Shown piece by piece: positions 34,447-44,566 of a stretch of 64,000 bases of DNA. The DNA lies in assembly GCF_021556435.1 (NCBI RefSeq), contig NZ_JAKGCU010000006.1, forward strand, positions 62,001-126,000. The letters are read 5' to 3'. The notes beneath the pieces are model-generated. The model was not told the origin of the DNA, did not search any database, and worked only from the letters and a program-made list of their open reading frames with translations. Source of the stretch: Gordonia tangerina. GTDB lineage: Bacteria; Actinomycetota; Actinomycetes; Mycobacteriales; Mycobacteriaceae. Both the position numbers and the translations under genes were made by a program. Position 1 is the first letter of the stretch; each line of letters opens with the position of its first letter.

Positions 34447-35871
34447 TCAGACGAGTTCGAGGCGACGACCCATGTCGGACATGAAGACTCCGGTCGGGTC
34501 GATCCGCCGCCGAACCGCAGTCCACTCGTCGATTCGCGGGTACATCGCGTGGAAATTCTGCGCGGACGTCCGCGAGTCCTTGGCCGTGTAGAGGCGGCCA
34601 CCCATCTCCATCACCCGCCGGTCCAGGTCGTTGAGGAACTCCGCGAGACCCTTCTTGACCGGGAAGTCGAGGCAGACGTTCCACCCCTTGAACGGGAAGC
34701 TCAGCGGCGCCTTGTTCCCTTCGCCGAACAGTTTGATCACGTTGAGGAAACTCACGTGCCCGGAGGCCTGGATGTCGACGATGAGCTGCTTGAAGTCCTT
34801 CTCGTTGCCGGTCGGCACGATGAACTGGTACTGCGTGAATCCGCCACCGCGGCCGTAGGCGTTGTTCCAGTTCCCGACGACGTCGAGCATGTGATAGAAC
34901 TGCGCCAAATTCTTGATCTGGCCCATCTTGTTCGAACCCATGCGGTAGTAAGCCTCACCCACCAGCGCGAAGTCGAACTTGTTGGCCAGCCCGCGCGGAA
35001 ACACATCCGGAAGCGAGATCAGCGGCTTGCTCTTGAACGCCAGCGGGTCCTTGCGGTACTTGGCCGGCAGGTCGTCGAGGGTTGCGAGATTGCCGCGACT
35101 GAACGACCCGCGGCCGAGTTTCGGTGACCCGCTGATGGTGTCGAACCATCCCGACGCGTACTCGAAGCCGTCCTCGTAACGCTGTTCGAGGTGCAGGTCG
35201 ATCGTCTCGTCGAGGGTGTTAGTGGTGAACGTGTCGGCGAGGAACAGGGCACTCTCGGTGCGCTTCATCGCGATCTTGGCACGCAGGATGATGCCGGTGA
35301 GGCCGATGCCGGCCACGGTCGCCCAGAACAGCTCGCCGTCCGGGTCGTCGGAGGAGCCCTCTGGAGTCAGGATCATCACCCGGCCGTCGGCGACGAGCAG
35401 ATGCATCTCGACGACGTGGTTGCCGAAGCTCCCCGCGCTGTGGTGGTTCTTGCCGTGGATGTCGTGGGCGATCGCGCCTCCGACGGTGACCTGCCGGGTG
35501 CCCGGCAGCACGGGGACCCAGAGTCCGAACGGCAGAGCCGCGGCCATGAGGGCGTCGAGAGACAGCCCGGCGTCGACATCGGCGATCGCGGTGTCCGGGT
35601 CGATCGAGTAGATCCGCGTCAGCGGCGTCATGTCGACGGTGAGGCCACCGCTGTTCTGGCCGGATTCGTTATAGGAACGACCCAACCCGCGAGCGATCAC
35701 CCCGCGCTTGAGATAGTCCGGTTTGTCCGCATTTTCGTCGGCCACGCGCGCAACAGCTTCCGCGATGACCTCGGGATATGGCGTTGAGAGCACGTGCCCG
35801 ACGGTCGGGGTGGTCCGGGACCACCCCACCAGCTTGCGGGTCTCGATCGGCAACAACTCGTGAGTAGACAT
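34447..35871 (-). CDS. dprE1: DprE1 decaprenylphosphoryl-beta-D-ribose 2-oxidase
   Basis: A 474-residue FAD oxidase acting at the periplasmic face, oxidising decaprenyl-phospho-ribose at C2. The FAD-binding half shows [10 protein letters not shown] and [20 protein letters not shown] with [10 protein letters not shown] following. The substrate domain holds [17 protein letters not shown], whose Cys400 is equivalent to Cys387, the covalent target of benzothiazinones, so the enzyme should be susceptible. The N-terminal half is slightly longer than in M. tuberculosis (461 residues). ATG 35871 follows a TACCCT -10 box by 8 nt, suggesting a leaderless transcript and the start of the dprE1-dprE2-aftA-MBL operon. 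Confidence 0.96.
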   Translation of the reverse strand: MSTHELLPIETRKLVGWSRTTPTVGHVLSTPYPEVIAEAVARVADENADKPDYLKRGVIARGLGRSYNESGQNSGGLTVDMTPLTRIYSIDPDTAIADVDAGLSLDALMAAALPFGLWVPVLPGTRQVTVGGAIAHDIHGKNHHSAGSFGNHVVEMHLLVADGRVMILTPEGSSDDPDGELFWATVAGIGLTGIILRAKIAMKRTESALFLADTFTTNTLDETIDLHLEQRYEDGFEYASGWFDTISGSPKLGRGSFSRGNLATLDDLPAKYRKDPLAFKSKPLISLPDVFPRGLANKFDFALVGEAYYRMGSNKMGQIKNLAQFYHMLDVVGNWNNAYGRGGGFTQYQFIVPTGNEKDFKQLIVDIQASGHVSFLNVIKLFGEGNKAPLSFPFKGWNVCLDFPVKKGLAEFLNDLDRRVMEMGGRLYTAKDSRTSAQNFHAMYPRIDEWTAVRRRIDPTGVFMSDMGRRLELV

Positions 35872-35879
35872 CGCACATG

Positions 35880-35885
35880 AGGGTA
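35880..35885 (-). promoter_or_regulatory. dprE1 -10 box
   Basis: TACCCT on the minus strand, 8 nt before the dprE1 ATG, fits TANNNT. It lies between the stop-codon hairpin of the upstream operon and dprE1, so dprE1 probably has its own promoter. Confidence 0.45.
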
Positions 35886-35908
35886 CCTGTCCGCTCGGAC
35901 GGTCGGAT

Positions 35909-35957
35909 CGCGATGAGAAACACCTGGTCGCGGAGTCGAGGAAGCGATCTCATCGCG
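35909..35957 (-). terminator. Hairpin at the end of the lipase-to-accD operon
   Basis: CGCGATGAGA (35909-35918) and its exact reverse complement (35948-35957) flank a 29-nt loop. The right arm overlaps the stop codon of the carboxyltransferase gene and the hairpin separates it from dprE1. Confidence 0.45.
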
Positions 35958-37476
35958 CCCGGTGCAGCGTCTGCGCGACGATGTCGCGCGTATCCGCCGG
36001 ATCGATCACATCGTCGATCTCGAACACCCGCGCGGCGTTGAGAGCCTTGGCGTGCTCACGCATCGCATCGGTGCTCGTGCGGACGAGTTCTTCGCGTTCG
36101 GCCTCCGGAAGCGCGGCGAGCTGCTTGGCCATCGACAGTCGCACCGCGCCCTCGAGACCCATCGGGCCCAGATGGGCCTGCGGCCAGGCCACCGTGAGGA
36201 CGGGGCGGTGCGTGTCACCGCCGAGCATCGCCTGGGCGCCGAGGCCGTAGCCGCGCCGCAGGACGACGCCGATCAACGGCTGGGTGAACTGTGACCCGAC
36301 GTTGACCATCCGAGATGCGGTCCGCACCAGACCGGTGCGTTCGGCCTCGGGCCCGACCATGAACCCGGGCGTGTCGACGAGACTGAGGAGCGGGATGCCC
36401 CACCGCTCGCACAGTTCGAGGAAGTCGGCGGCTTTGGCCGCGGCATCCGAGGTGAGCGCACCCGCGAGATGGGTGGACTGATTGGCCATTACCCCGATCG
36501 GCATGCCCTCGATCCGGGCGAGAGCAGTGACCAGTTCCGGAGCCCACCGCTCGCGCAGCCAGAGCGCCGTCCCCGTGTCGACGACGGTCTCGACGATCGG
36601 CCGGACGTCGAACGCCTCACGATCGTTGGCGGGCAGGGCGTCGCGCAGCACTGTCTGATCGTCGACGACGACCTCGACCGGGCCGCCCGGTGCAGTCATG
36701 CCGAGCAACTGCCGCACGACCGCGACGGCCTCGGCTTCGTCGTCGACCAGGATGTCGATGACCCCGTTGGCTGCCTGCTCCTCGGCAGGTCCGATGTCCT
36801 CGGCGGCCACCTGACCGAGTCCGCCGCCCGCGATCATCGCCGGGCCGGCCATGCCGAGATTGGCGTCCGGGGTGGCCACCCGGATGTCCGCCGACCCGGC
36901 CAGGACCGCGTTGCCCGCGAAACAGCGGCCGGACACCACCGCGATCCGCGGTGCCACCTCGCCGAGCGCGCCCCACATCCGGAACGAACCCACATCCAGC
37001 GCCGACACCACCGGATAGTCGGTGTCGCCGGGGCGCCCGCCGCCACCCTCGGTGAAGAACACCGCCGGCAGCCGCAATCGGGTGGCGACGTCGATCAGCC
37101 GGTCGGTCTTGTGATGACCGCGCATGCCCTGGGTGCCGGCCTGCACCATCCAGTCGTAACTGATCACCAGACAGGCGCGGCCGCCGACGGTGGCGGTGCC
37201 GCCGATCAACCCGTCGGCCGGGGTGTCGAGCACCAGGTCCATTAGGTCTCGACGTTGTTCCTGTGCGGCGGTGGCGAACTGGCCGTACTCGATCAGCGAA
37301 TCGGCATCGATCAGGTCGGCGATGTTCTCCCGCGCGGTGCGACGTCCGGCTACATGACGGCGGGCCACCTTGTCCGTGCGCGCGGCATCGCTCGTCAGGT
37401 GCCGGCGTGCGCGGAGCTCGTCGAGACCTGAGGCGGGAACAGCCGGTTCGGTGAGGCGGTCCGGGTCACTCGTCAC
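35950..37476 (-). CDS. Acyl-CoA carboxylase carboxyltransferase subunit, AccD-like
   Basis: A 508-residue carboxyltransferase. The first half carries the N-terminal carboxyltransferase fold with a GGGGRPGDTDYPVV loop and RCFAGNAVLAGSAD. The second has SLVDTPGFMVGPEAERTGL and LRRGYGLGAQAMLGG, the biotin/acyl-CoA pocket. It differs clearly from AccD4 in this window, so it is a separate beta subunit; the acyl-CoA substrate is not predictable and no biotin carboxylase gene is nearby. GTG 37476 has AAGGAG at ideal spacing, inside the end of the upstream DUF2254 gene. It is the last gene of a four-gene operon. Confidence 0.88.
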   Translation of the reverse strand: MTSDPDRLTEPAVPASGLDELRARRHLTSDAARTDKVARRHVAGRRTARENIADLIDADSLIEYGQFATAAQEQRRDLMDLVLDTPADGLIGGTATVGGRACLVISYDWMVQAGTQGMRGHHKTDRLIDVATRLRLPAVFFTEGGGGRPGDTDYPVVSALDVGSFRMWGALGEVAPRIAVVSGRCFAGNAVLAGSADIRVATPDANLGMAGPAMIAGGGLGQVAAEDIGPAEEQAANGVIDILVDDEAEAVAVVRQLLGMTAPGGPVEVVVDDQTVLRDALPANDREAFDVRPIVETVVDTGTALWLRERWAPELVTALARIEGMPIGVMANQSTHLAGALTSDAAAKAADFLELCERWGIPLLSLVDTPGFMVGPEAERTGLVRTASRMVNVGSQFTQPLIGVVLRRGYGLGAQAMLGGDTHRPVLTVAWPQAHLGPMGLEGAVRLSMAKQLAALPEAEREELVRTSTDAMREHAKALNAARVFEIDDVIDPADTRDIVAQTLHRAR

Positions 37477-37485
37477 GATGCTCCT

Positions 37486-38799
37486 TCATCTCGCGCTCTC
37501 TGACGCGCCGATCGCCGACCGCGCCTGTTCGATCTCACGTCGGCAGAAATCCACGTTGACGCTATCGTCGGTGCGCTCGAGTGCATCGTCGATCAGGCCG
37601 AGATGATGCAGGACGTGGTCACGCACATCGGAATCCACCGCCGCCACCCCGATCCGACGTGCGAGCAGGATGGCCGCGGTCATCGCGATCGGCGCATCGA
37701 GTGCGTAGGTGCGCACCGCTCCGAACACGTCGTCGAGCAACTCCTGCATGGGTAGACGGGTCACGAGCAGGCGCACGGTGCCCTTGTCGTCGACGCGCCC
37801 GAGGTCGGGCGCGTGGCGGCGGGCCAACGGGACGAGCCCGGCGGCGAGCTCGTTGAGCGCGTTGTGCGCAGTGTAGGGATCATTCGTGCCCGGGGACAGG
37901 GCGCGTACGGCCATCTCGGTGAGTTGCTGAACCGCGAACTGGATGTCCTGGTACGGCGTTCGCGTCTCGCCGAGGTCGATACCGGCCCGAACCGCTTCGG
38001 TCGCGGCCGCGATCACCTCGTCGTTGCGATCGGCACCGTGGATGTGGGCGAGCACCTCGCCGTCGACCAGGTGATCGCCGGGGCGGACCTCCATTGCCAA
38101 CAGACAGTCCTGCTCGCGCGCGGTACCCAGCAGTGCGGTCTCGTCGATGCCGATGATGAATCCCGAACCCGTTGCCGTGACAGGTGTCCCACCTTTCGGC
38201 GTCGGCGCGGGGACTGCGTTGTCGGGTGCGGGATCGGGATAGAGTTCGGCGACCACGGCGTCGAGTTCGGACCGCACGCGTGCCGAGAGTGTGGACACCT
38301 GGATCGACGACGCGATGTGGTTGATGAAGTACACCAGCACCAGGACGTCGACCACGGCCAACCCCACGGCCACGTTGACCGCGATGTCGGGGACGAAGGT
38401 GGTGTCCACGGTCGGTCCGGCTGTGATGGCGCGCAACACCATCAGCGCATACAGGAAGGTGGCGCCGAACATACCGAGCACGAACTGGTTGCCGCGGTCG
38501 TTCATGAAATTGCGCACCAGTCGCGGCCCGTACGTGGAGCTCGCGGTCGCGAGTACCGAGATGGTGATGGAGAACGAGGTCGCTGCAACCCCGAGCATCG
38601 ACCCGCCGATCGCACCGAGAAGGTCGCGACCGCCGCTGGCACCGACCCGGACGAAGAAGCCGCCCTCCCAGCCGGGGGTGGTGTCGGCCAGTGAGCGGTC
38701 GACCGCGACGAGGACCTGTGCGAGCACGATCGCCGACAGCCCCATCACCAGCGGAAGGAACCAGAACACGTCCCGTAGACGCGTCAACCGCATCCGCAT
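37486..38799 (-). CDS. DUF2254 membrane protein
   Basis: A 437-residue predicted membrane protein of the DUF2254 family. Four TM segments lie in the first 170 residues (about 10-32, 60-82, 105-125, 137-160), with the conserved SMLGVAATSFSITISVLATASSTYGPRLVRNF between the second and third. The remaining 270 residues form a soluble domain containing GFIIGIDE and VRALSPGTNDPYTAHNAL. Function is unknown; fold-level similarity to channel-like proteins has been suggested for the family but cannot be shown here. Gaps to the genes on either side are 3 and 9 nt, so it is co-translated with a lipid-related operon. Confidence 0.85.
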   Translation of the reverse strand: MRMRLTRLRDVFWFLPLVMGLSAIVLAQVLVAVDRSLADTTPGWEGGFFVRVGASGGRDLLGAIGGSMLGVAATSFSITISVLATASSTYGPRLVRNFMNDRGNQFVLGMFGATFLYALMVLRAITAGPTVDTTFVPDIAVNVAVGLAVVDVLVLVYFINHIASSIQVSTLSARVRSELDAVVAELYPDPAPDNAVPAPTPKGGTPVTATGSGFIIGIDETALLGTAREQDCLLAMEVRPGDHLVDGEVLAHIHGADRNDEVIAAATEAVRAGIDLGETRTPYQDIQFAVQQLTEMAVRALSPGTNDPYTAHNALNELAAGLVPLARRHAPDLGRVDDKGTVRLLVTRLPMQELLDDVFGAVRTYALDAPIAMTAAILLARRIGVAAVDSDVRDHVLHHLGLIDDALERTDDSVNVDFCRREIEQARSAIGASESAR

Positions 38800-38802
38800 G
38801 CG

Positions 38803-40347
38803 CTACCCGCCCAGCACTTTGCGGGCGGCGTTGCGGCCGGGTATCCCGCTCACCCCGCCACCACGTCGAGCGCCGGCGCCGCACAGCAGCAGGCGTGGAT
38901 GCGGCGTCTCCACGCCCCACGTGCCCACCTCGGTGTCGGATTCGGCCCACGGCCACTGCAGGCTGCGATGGAAGATGTTGCCGCCGGGTAGCCCCAGGGT
39001 GTCCTCGAGGTCTTGGGGGGTCTTGACCTCGACACATGGCCTGCCCTCGACGTCGTGGGCGATGACGTTCTGGATGGGTTCGGCCAGTACGGAATTCAGC
39101 GAGGCGAGGGTGGCGCCCACCGCATGCTCGACGGCTCCGGGGGAATCGAACACCTCCGGCGGCGTGTGCAGCCCGAACAGCGTGAGGGTGTGGTGTCCGG
39201 CCAGCTCGGGACCCAAAATCGACGCGTCCGACAAGGTGTGGCAGTAGATCTCGCACGGCGGGAGATCAGGCATCTGCCCGCGCTCAGCCTGCCGGAATGC
39301 GGTGCGCAGCTGAGTCGCGGACTCGTTGATGTGAAAGGTGCCGGAAAACGCCGCATCGGGCGAGACCGAACCGTCCCGCAGCCGCGGCAGTCGGTCGAGG
39401 AGCAGGTTGATCTTCAGTTGCGCACCGCGGGTCTCGGACTCGGTGGGGATGGGGTCGTCGAGCAGCTCGTTGACCACCGACGGCGCGCACGCGGCGTACA
39501 GCATGCTCGCCGACACCCGGCCGTCGGAGAGTTCGACGGTACCGTCGGTCGGGTCGACGCCGAGAACCTGAACACCCGTGCGGATCTCGGCGCCTGCGGC
39601 AGCCGCCGCCTGATACAGGGCGCCTGACACGGCGCCCATCCCGCCGACCGGGACATCCCAGTCGCCGGTGCCGCCACCGATCACGTGGTACAGGAAGCAG
39701 ATGTTTTGCCGCATCGACGGATCGTCGAGGTCGGCGAAGGTGCCGATCAGACCGTCGGTGGCGGCGATCCCACGCACCACGTCGTCATCGAAGTACTGTT
39801 CGAGCAGTGTTCCGAGCGGCTCGGTGGTGAGTGTTTCCCAGAACTCGGCCTCGCTGGAATCGGTGCCGATGACCAGGTCGTGCATCTCGGCGCCCGAGCG
39901 CAACGGCTCCAGCATCGTCGGGAAGATGCGTGCGGCGATGGTGCCGACTCGGGTGTAGAACGATTGCCAGGCAGTGAACACGGTATCCGAACCGGTTGCA
40001 CGGTGGAAGGATTCGGCGGTGGCGGTGAGGTCGCCGTGGTCGACGAGCACGCCGATCGACGGGTCGGTGGGCAGCGGTGTGTAGGAGGCGTGGCGTCGGC
40101 GGATGAGTCGGATGTCCACCCCCAAGTCAGCCATGATCTGTTGCGGTAACAGCGACACGAGGTAGGAATACCGCGACAATTGCGCGGGCCGGCCCGCGAA
40201 CGGCATCGCCGACACCGTCGCACCACCGACATGATCGGCCTTCTCCAGCACCAGAACCGACCTTCCGGCGTCGGCGAGGTAGGCCGCGGCGGTCAGCCCG
40301 TTGTGGCCGGCGCCGATGATGATGTCGTCGTAGTGTGCGGTAGGCAC
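38803..40347 (-). CDS. Phytoene-desaturase-like FAD oxidoreductase
   Basis: A 514-residue flavoprotein of the phytoene desaturase/amine oxidase superfamily. It opens with the dinucleotide motif IIIGAGHNGLTAAAYLADAG, continues with EKADHVGGATVSA, and ends with the FAD-contact stretch LLLCGAGARRGGGVSGIPG. Family members desaturate carotenoids or saturate retinoid and other isoprenoid chains; the substrate here is unknown. The start is GTG 40347, served by a GAGGTGAA ribosome binding site within the end of the lipase gene 7 nt away. A second, distinct member lies at 45073-46488. Confidence 0.85.
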   Translation of the reverse strand: MPTAHYDDIIIGAGHNGLTAAAYLADAGRSVLVLEKADHVGGATVSAMPFAGRPAQLSRYSYLVSLLPQQIMADLGVDIRLIRRRHASYTPLPTDPSIGVLVDHGDLTATAESFHRATGSDTVFTAWQSFYTRVGTIAARIFPTMLEPLRSGAEMHDLVIGTDSSEAEFWETLTTEPLGTLLEQYFDDDVVRGIAATDGLIGTFADLDDPSMRQNICFLYHVIGGGTGDWDVPVGGMGAVSGALYQAAAAAGAEIRTGVQVLGVDPTDGTVELSDGRVSASMLYAACAPSVVNELLDDPIPTESETRGAQLKINLLLDRLPRLRDGSVSPDAAFSGTFHINESATQLRTAFRQAERGQMPDLPPCEIYCHTLSDASILGPELAGHHTLTLFGLHTPPEVFDSPGAVEHAVGATLASLNSVLAEPIQNVIAHDVEGRPCVEVKTPQDLEDTLGLPGGNIFHRSLQWPWAESDTEVGTWGVETPHPRLLLCGAGARRGGGVSGIPGRNAARKVLGG

Positions 40348-40354
40348 GTGGTGT

Positions 40355-41569
40355 TCACCTCATGATCCGGGACAGGAATGGGGTCGAGTCGGGCATGGAC
40401 GCCAGCACTGTGCCGGAATGGTCCTCGGTCGGGTACACGTGCAACTCCACGGGTTGATCGGCGGCGCGCATCTGCGCGTAGAGCGAAAGCGCGGACGGTG
40501 CAGGTACATCCGTGTCCAACAGGCCCTGACCAAGGAAGATCGGCCGGTCGTAGCCGTCGTACGGCGTGCCCATGTACTCGGCGAGTCCCGCACGCACACC
40601 GGGGATGCCGGCCAACGGCGCGCGGAACAGGGTGCGCAGATCCACGCCGGTCATCACGTCGGCCATCTCCGTGTAGCACAGTGTGCGGGCCTTGGCGACC
40701 AGCTCGGCGCCGCGCGGGGTGAGCGCCGACCGCACGTCGAGGTCCGGTCGGGCCTCGCTGAACCCGGCGAGAATGTAGGCGGTGTAGGTGTTGAGGCCCG
40801 CCGGCAACGTGACAGGCGGGAAGTCCGGCCCGCCGAGCGCGATGATCTGCTCGATGTTGGCCGGTGTGCCCGTGGCCACCACGCCGCGATAGTCCAGCCC
40901 GGAGCCCCGCGACAACGCGGTGGCCTGGTGTGCGCCGTTGAGCGCCGCGCCCGCGCCCTGGGACTGCCCGACGATCGCCCATCGCGTGCTCAGCGGCAGC
41001 CCCATCTGCTGGGCAGCCTGCACCGAGTCGACGATCGAGTGGGCCTCGGAGTCGCCGTTGAGGTAACTCATCAGGCCCGGCGTGCCCAGGCCGACGTAGT
41101 CGGTGGATACGATCGCGTACCCCTGTTCCAGCCAGTGCGACAGATACGCCGAATCCCGATCGCTGCGCGGCAGTGCCGATGGTGTGCACCCGTCGCCCAG
41201 ACCCGTGGTGCCGTGTGCCCACGCGATCACCGGCCATCCACCGGGCGGTGGGGAGCCCTTCGGGAGGAACACGGCACCGGTGCTGGTGGCCGGGCGGCCA
41301 TGCTGATCCGGTGTCGCGTAGTGGATTCGGTAGGCCTGCCCGGCGGCGGGCAGGCTCAGCTCGGTGGCGAGCGGGACCTGCGAGATCAGGGTCCCCGCGC
41401 GGTGGGGGATCGGTCCGGCGTAGTCGCGCACATCCAAACCCGACCAGTTCGGTGCCGGCGTGGCGGCAGGATCGGCGGTGGCGGGGGACGGTGCCGACAA
41501 CGCCGCAACGGCGGTGGCCAGCACCAGGAACATCGTCGCAGCACCACGCCGCAGCCGTCGAGACATCAT
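40355..41569 (-). CDS. Secreted lipase, LIP family
   Basis: A 404-residue secretory lipase. Residues 1-32 form a signal peptide (twin Arg region, hydrophobic core, cleavage near ATA/DPA). The alpha/beta-hydrolase nucleophile is Ser203 in VGQSQGAGA; VIAWAHGTTG is the oxyanion strand; LLDTDVP and the His of YPTEDHSG complete a likely triad. It should cleave acyl esters outside the membrane. ATG 41569 follows TAGGCT by 8 nt, a leaderless-type promoter; an ATG directly after is also possible. It leads the operon ending with the AccD-like gene. Confidence 0.87.
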   Translation of the reverse strand: MMSRRLRRGAATMFLVLATAVAALSAPSPATADPAATPAPNWSGLDVRDYAGPIPHRAGTLISQVPLATELSLPAAGQAYRIHYATPDQHGRPATSTGAVFLPKGSPPPGGWPVIAWAHGTTGLGDGCTPSALPRSDRDSAYLSHWLEQGYAIVSTDYVGLGTPGLMSYLNGDSEAHSIVDSVQAAQQMGLPLSTRWAIVGQSQGAGAALNGAHQATALSRGSGLDYRGVVATGTPANIEQIIALGGPDFPPVTLPAGLNTYTAYILAGFSEARPDLDVRSALTPRGAELVAKARTLCYTEMADVMTGVDLRTLFRAPLAGIPGVRAGLAEYMGTPYDGYDRPIFLGQGLLDTDVPAPSALSLYAQMRAADQPVELHVYPTEDHSGTVLASMPDSTPFLSRIMR

Positions 41570-41577
41570 GACTGCCG

Positions 41578-41631
41578 AGCCTAGTGCGTCTTGCTCACCG
41601 CCACGCCCAGATGTCGGGTTGGACCTATTCT
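41578..41631. promoter_or_regulatory. Divergent promoters, lipase operon and aldo/keto reductase
   Basis: Minus-strand TAGGCT (41578-41583) lies 8 nt before the lipase ATG. Plus-strand TATTCT (41626-41631) lies 6 nt before the aldo/keto reductase GTG 41638. Both are TANNNT -10 boxes at leaderless spacing. Confidence 0.4.
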
Positions 41632-41637
41632 GAGGTC

Positions 41638-42468
41638 GTGGACATTCCGTCAGTGGAGCTGAACAACGGATATTCGATCCCGATGGTGGGTCTGGGCACC
41701 TTCGACATGCTCGGCCGCCCGGGTGTCGGCGCGGTGGCCGGAGCGCTGCGGGCCGGTTATCGGATGGTCGACACGGCGACCCGTTACAGCAATGAACGCA
41801 GCGTGGGTCTGGGGCTGCGGGAGTCGGGCGTGCCGCGCGACGAGGTGGTGGTGCAGACGAAACTCGGCGGTGGTGACCAGGGCTTCGACGAGGCCATCAA
41901 TGCCGCCAAGGACAGCGCCAGACGACTCGGCGTCGACCACATCGACGTGTACCTGATCCACTGGCCGTGTCCCAGTCTGGGCCGCACCGTCGACTCGTGG
42001 AAGGCGCTGCTGACGTTGGCCGACGAAGGGTTCATCCGCACGGCCGGGGTGTCGAACTTCAAACAGCATCACCTGCAGATGCTCTATGACGAGACGGGTC
42101 GCTGGCCGGCTCTCAACCAGATCCAGTGTTCGCCGGCGCTGGCCCGGACGGGCCTGCGGGAGTTCATGACCGAGAAGGGCATCCACGCCCAGGCCTGGCA
42201 TCCGACCGGCCGCAAGGAGGGCATGCTCGGTGAAGCGGCGGTGATCCGATTGGCCCGAAAGTACGGGAAGTCGCCCACTCAGATCGCCTTGCGGTGGGCG
42301 GTGCAGCACGGAGTCAGCGTGGTGCCCAAGTCGTCTCACCTGGGTCGGCAGCGTGAGAACGCCGACGTCTTCGACTTCCACTTCGACGCCGAGGACCTGG
42401 CCGCCTTGGCCGCGCTCGACCGGGGGGAGAAAGCGGCCCGCGACTCCGACGTCGAAGAGGAGTTCTGA
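41638..42468 (+). CDS. Aldo/keto reductase
   Basis: A 276-residue NADPH-dependent oxidoreductase of the AKR5-like group (2,5-diketogluconate reductase and morphine-dehydrogenase relatives). The catalytic tetrad is Asp45, Tyr50, Lys75 and His108 (in DTATRYSNE, QTKLGGG and LIHWPCP). VVPKSSHLGRQREN is the cofactor-phosphate site, and AGVSNFKQHHL is the usual core strand. It reduces aldehydes or ketones in the cytosol; the substrate is open. GTG 41638 removes an 18-residue tail that would start at GTG 41584, gives a standard AKR N-terminus and follows a -10 box. Confidence 0.9.
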   Translation: MDIPSVELNNGYSIPMVGLGTFDMLGRPGVGAVAGALRAGYRMVDTATRYSNERSVGLGLRESGVPRDEVVVQTKLGGGDQGFDEAINAAKDSARRLGVDHIDVYLIHWPCPSLGRTVDSWKALLTLADEGFIRTAGVSNFKQHHLQMLYDETGRWPALNQIQCSPALARTGLREFMTEKGIHAQAWHPTGRKEGMLGEAAVIRLARKYGKSPTQIALRWAVQHGVSVVPKSSHLGRQRENADVFDFHFDAEDLAALAALDRGEKAARDSDVEEEF

Positions 42469-42515
42469 GGGTCGATTCCCAGCGAAACCTCTTCCCCCGG
42501 ACGTAGGGTCAGCCC

Positions 42516-44531
42516 ATGACGGATGGCCGTGCCCCCACTGCCGACACGCCCGCCGACACGCTGGACCAGCGCAAGATCTGGTCGATCTTCGCCGGCCTCA
42601 TGCTGGCGATGCTTCTGGCCGCCCTCGATCAGACGATCGTCGCGACAGCGCTGCCCACGATCGTCAACGACCTCGGCGGCGCCGACCACCTGACCTGGGT
42701 GGTCACCGCGTACATGCTGGCGACCACCGCCACCACACCGTTGTGGGGAAAGCTCGGCGACCTGTACGGCCGTCGCAATTTGTTCCTTGCGTGTGTGGTG
42801 ATCTTCCTGGTCGGTTCGGGACTGTGCGGCACCGCGTCGTCGATGGCCACCCTCATCGGCTATCGCGCGCTGCAGGGTATCGGCGCCGGCGGGCTGATGG
42901 TGTTGTCGCAGGCGATCATCGGCGACGTCGTGCCGCCACGCGAACGCGGACGCTACCAGGGCATCTTCGGTGCGGTGTTCGGCTTCGCCAGCGTGGTGGG
43001 GCCACTGCTCGGCGGCTTCTTCGTCGACAACCTCAGCTGGCGGTGGGTGTTCTACATCAACCTGCCCATCGGGATCGTTGCACTGGCCGTGGTGATCGCA
43101 GTGCTGCCGAAAACCGTCGCGCAGACCAAGCCGTCGATCGACTATCTCGGCATCCTGTTGCTGATGACAGCGGCCACCGGAATCGTGTTGGTCACCAGCT
43201 TCGGCGCTCTGTGGGGCTGGACCTCTGGGCGGGTGTTGGCGCTGGCCGCGCTGTCGGTGCTGGCAGCGGTCGCGTTCCTGTTCCAGGAGCGGCGCGCCCC
43301 GGAGCCGGTGATGCCCGTTCGGCTGCTGACCGACCGGGTCTTCGTCATCGCCTCCTCGGTGGGTTTCGTCGTCGGGTTCGCGATGTTCGGTGCCATCACG
43401 TTCCTGCCGCTGTTCCTGCAGTCCGTGCAGGGGGCCAGCGCGACGTCGTCCGGGCTGCGGATGATCCCGATGATGGTGGGTCTGTTGCTCACCTCGATCG
43501 GCAGCGGGCAGCTCATCAGCCGCACCGGCCGCTACAAGTTTTATCCGATCGCCGGGACCGCGATCTTCACCGTCGCGCTGTACCTGCTGTCCACCATGGA
43601 CGAAACCACCTCGAGCACTCTGACCAGCGTGTACCTGTTCATCCTGGGTCTCGGACTGGGCCTGGTGATGCAGGTTCTGGTGCTGGCGGTGCAGAACTCG
43701 GTCGAGTATCGCGACCTCGGTGCCGGCACCAGCGGTGCGACGTTCTTCCGGACGATCGGCGCCTCGGTCGGTGTCGCGGCGTTCGGTGCCGTCTTCAACA
43801 CCCGCCTCGACGATCGGCTGTCCGACGGCGCGCCACCCGGGGCAGTGGGACCGTGTTCGGCGCCGGTGTTGGAAGCGTCCACGACGACCCTGCCGTCGTG
43901 CCCACCCGACGTGCAGGTGTGGTTCCTCGGAGGTTTCACCGACGCTTTCCAGATGGTCTTCCTGGTGGCCGTGCCGATCGGGTTCGTCGCCTTCGCGCTG
44001 AGCTGGCTGCTGCCCGAGGTGCCGTTGCGTACGGTCACCAAGACCCCCGACACCGGGGAGAGTTTCGGCATGCCATCGGCACGTACCTCGCTGGAGGAGT
44101 TGCGGCTCAAGGTGTGGGAGACGCTGGCGCGCGACGACCGGTTGCGGGCCTGGGAACTGGTGGTGGCCGGCGCTGACAGCTCGCTATCGCGGGGTGAGGC
44201 GTGGATGGTCAGCAGGGTGGCCGAGGAGACGTCGCGGGAGATCGGGGCGATGGTGGCCGCGTCGGACACGCCGCGCCCGGTGGTCGTCTCGACTGCGGAG
44301 TCGTTGGCCGCGCGGGGGATGGTGACCATCGACCACGGCTTGGTCACCATCACCGCCGAGGGGCAGGCCGAGGCCGAACGTCTCCTCGACGCCCAACGCA
44401 GCCGCCTGCGCCAGTTCGTCGCCGACTACCCGGGTAGCGACGAGGCCGACGTCGACGAATTGCTCGACGAGATCGCTCGCCGTCTGCACACCGAGACACC
44501 GCCGAAGGGTCTGGTCACCACCGAGGGGTAG
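42516..44531 (+). CDS. DHA2-family MFS exporter with C-terminal winged-helix-like domain
   Basis: A 671-residue 14-TM drug:proton antiporter. Motif D1 ([19 protein letters not shown]), motif A ([11 protein letters not shown]) and motif C ([12 protein letters not shown]) mark the DHA2 family, which exports hydrophobic and cationic compounds. The membrane part ends near residue 505. The last 160 residues are soluble, and a stretch around 590-640 ([20 protein letters not shown] followed by [16 protein letters not shown]) resembles the helix-wing-helix part of MarR regulators, without a clear recognition helix. The domain may sense the substrate or regulate transport. TAGGGT stands 6 nt before ATG 42516. 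Confidence 0.85.
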   Translation: MTDGRAPTADTPADTLDQRKIWSIFAGLMLAMLLAALDQTIVATALPTIVNDLGGADHLTWVVTAYMLATTATTPLWGKLGDLYGRRNLFLACVVIFLVGSGLCGTASSMATLIGYRALQGIGAGGLMVLSQAIIGDVVPPRERGRYQGIFGAVFGFASVVGPLLGGFFVDNLSWRWVFYINLPIGIVALAVVIAVLPKTVAQTKPSIDYLGILLLMTAATGIVLVTSFGALWGWTSGRVLALAALSVLAAVAFLFQERRAPEPVMPVRLLTDRVFVIASSVGFVVGFAMFGAITFLPLFLQSVQGASATSSGLRMIPMMVGLLLTSIGSGQLISRTGRYKFYPIAGTAIFTVALYLLSTMDETTSSTLTSVYLFILGLGLGLVMQVLVLAVQNSVEYRDLGAGTSGATFFRTIGASVGVAAFGAVFNTRLDDRLSDGAPPGAVGPCSAPVLEASTTTLPSCPPDVQVWFLGGFTDAFQMVFLVAVPIGFVAFALSWLLPEVPLRTVTKTPDTGESFGMPSARTSLEELRLKVWETLARDDRLRAWELVVAGADSSLSRGEAWMVSRVAEETSREIGAMVAASDTPRPVVVSTAESLAARGMVTIDHGLVTITAEGQAEAERLLDAQRSRLRQFVADYPGSDEADVDELLDEIARRLHTETPPKGLVTTEG

Positions 44532-44566
44532 CGGCGACCGGCGTCGTCTGGACTAGGGTTTGGTTC

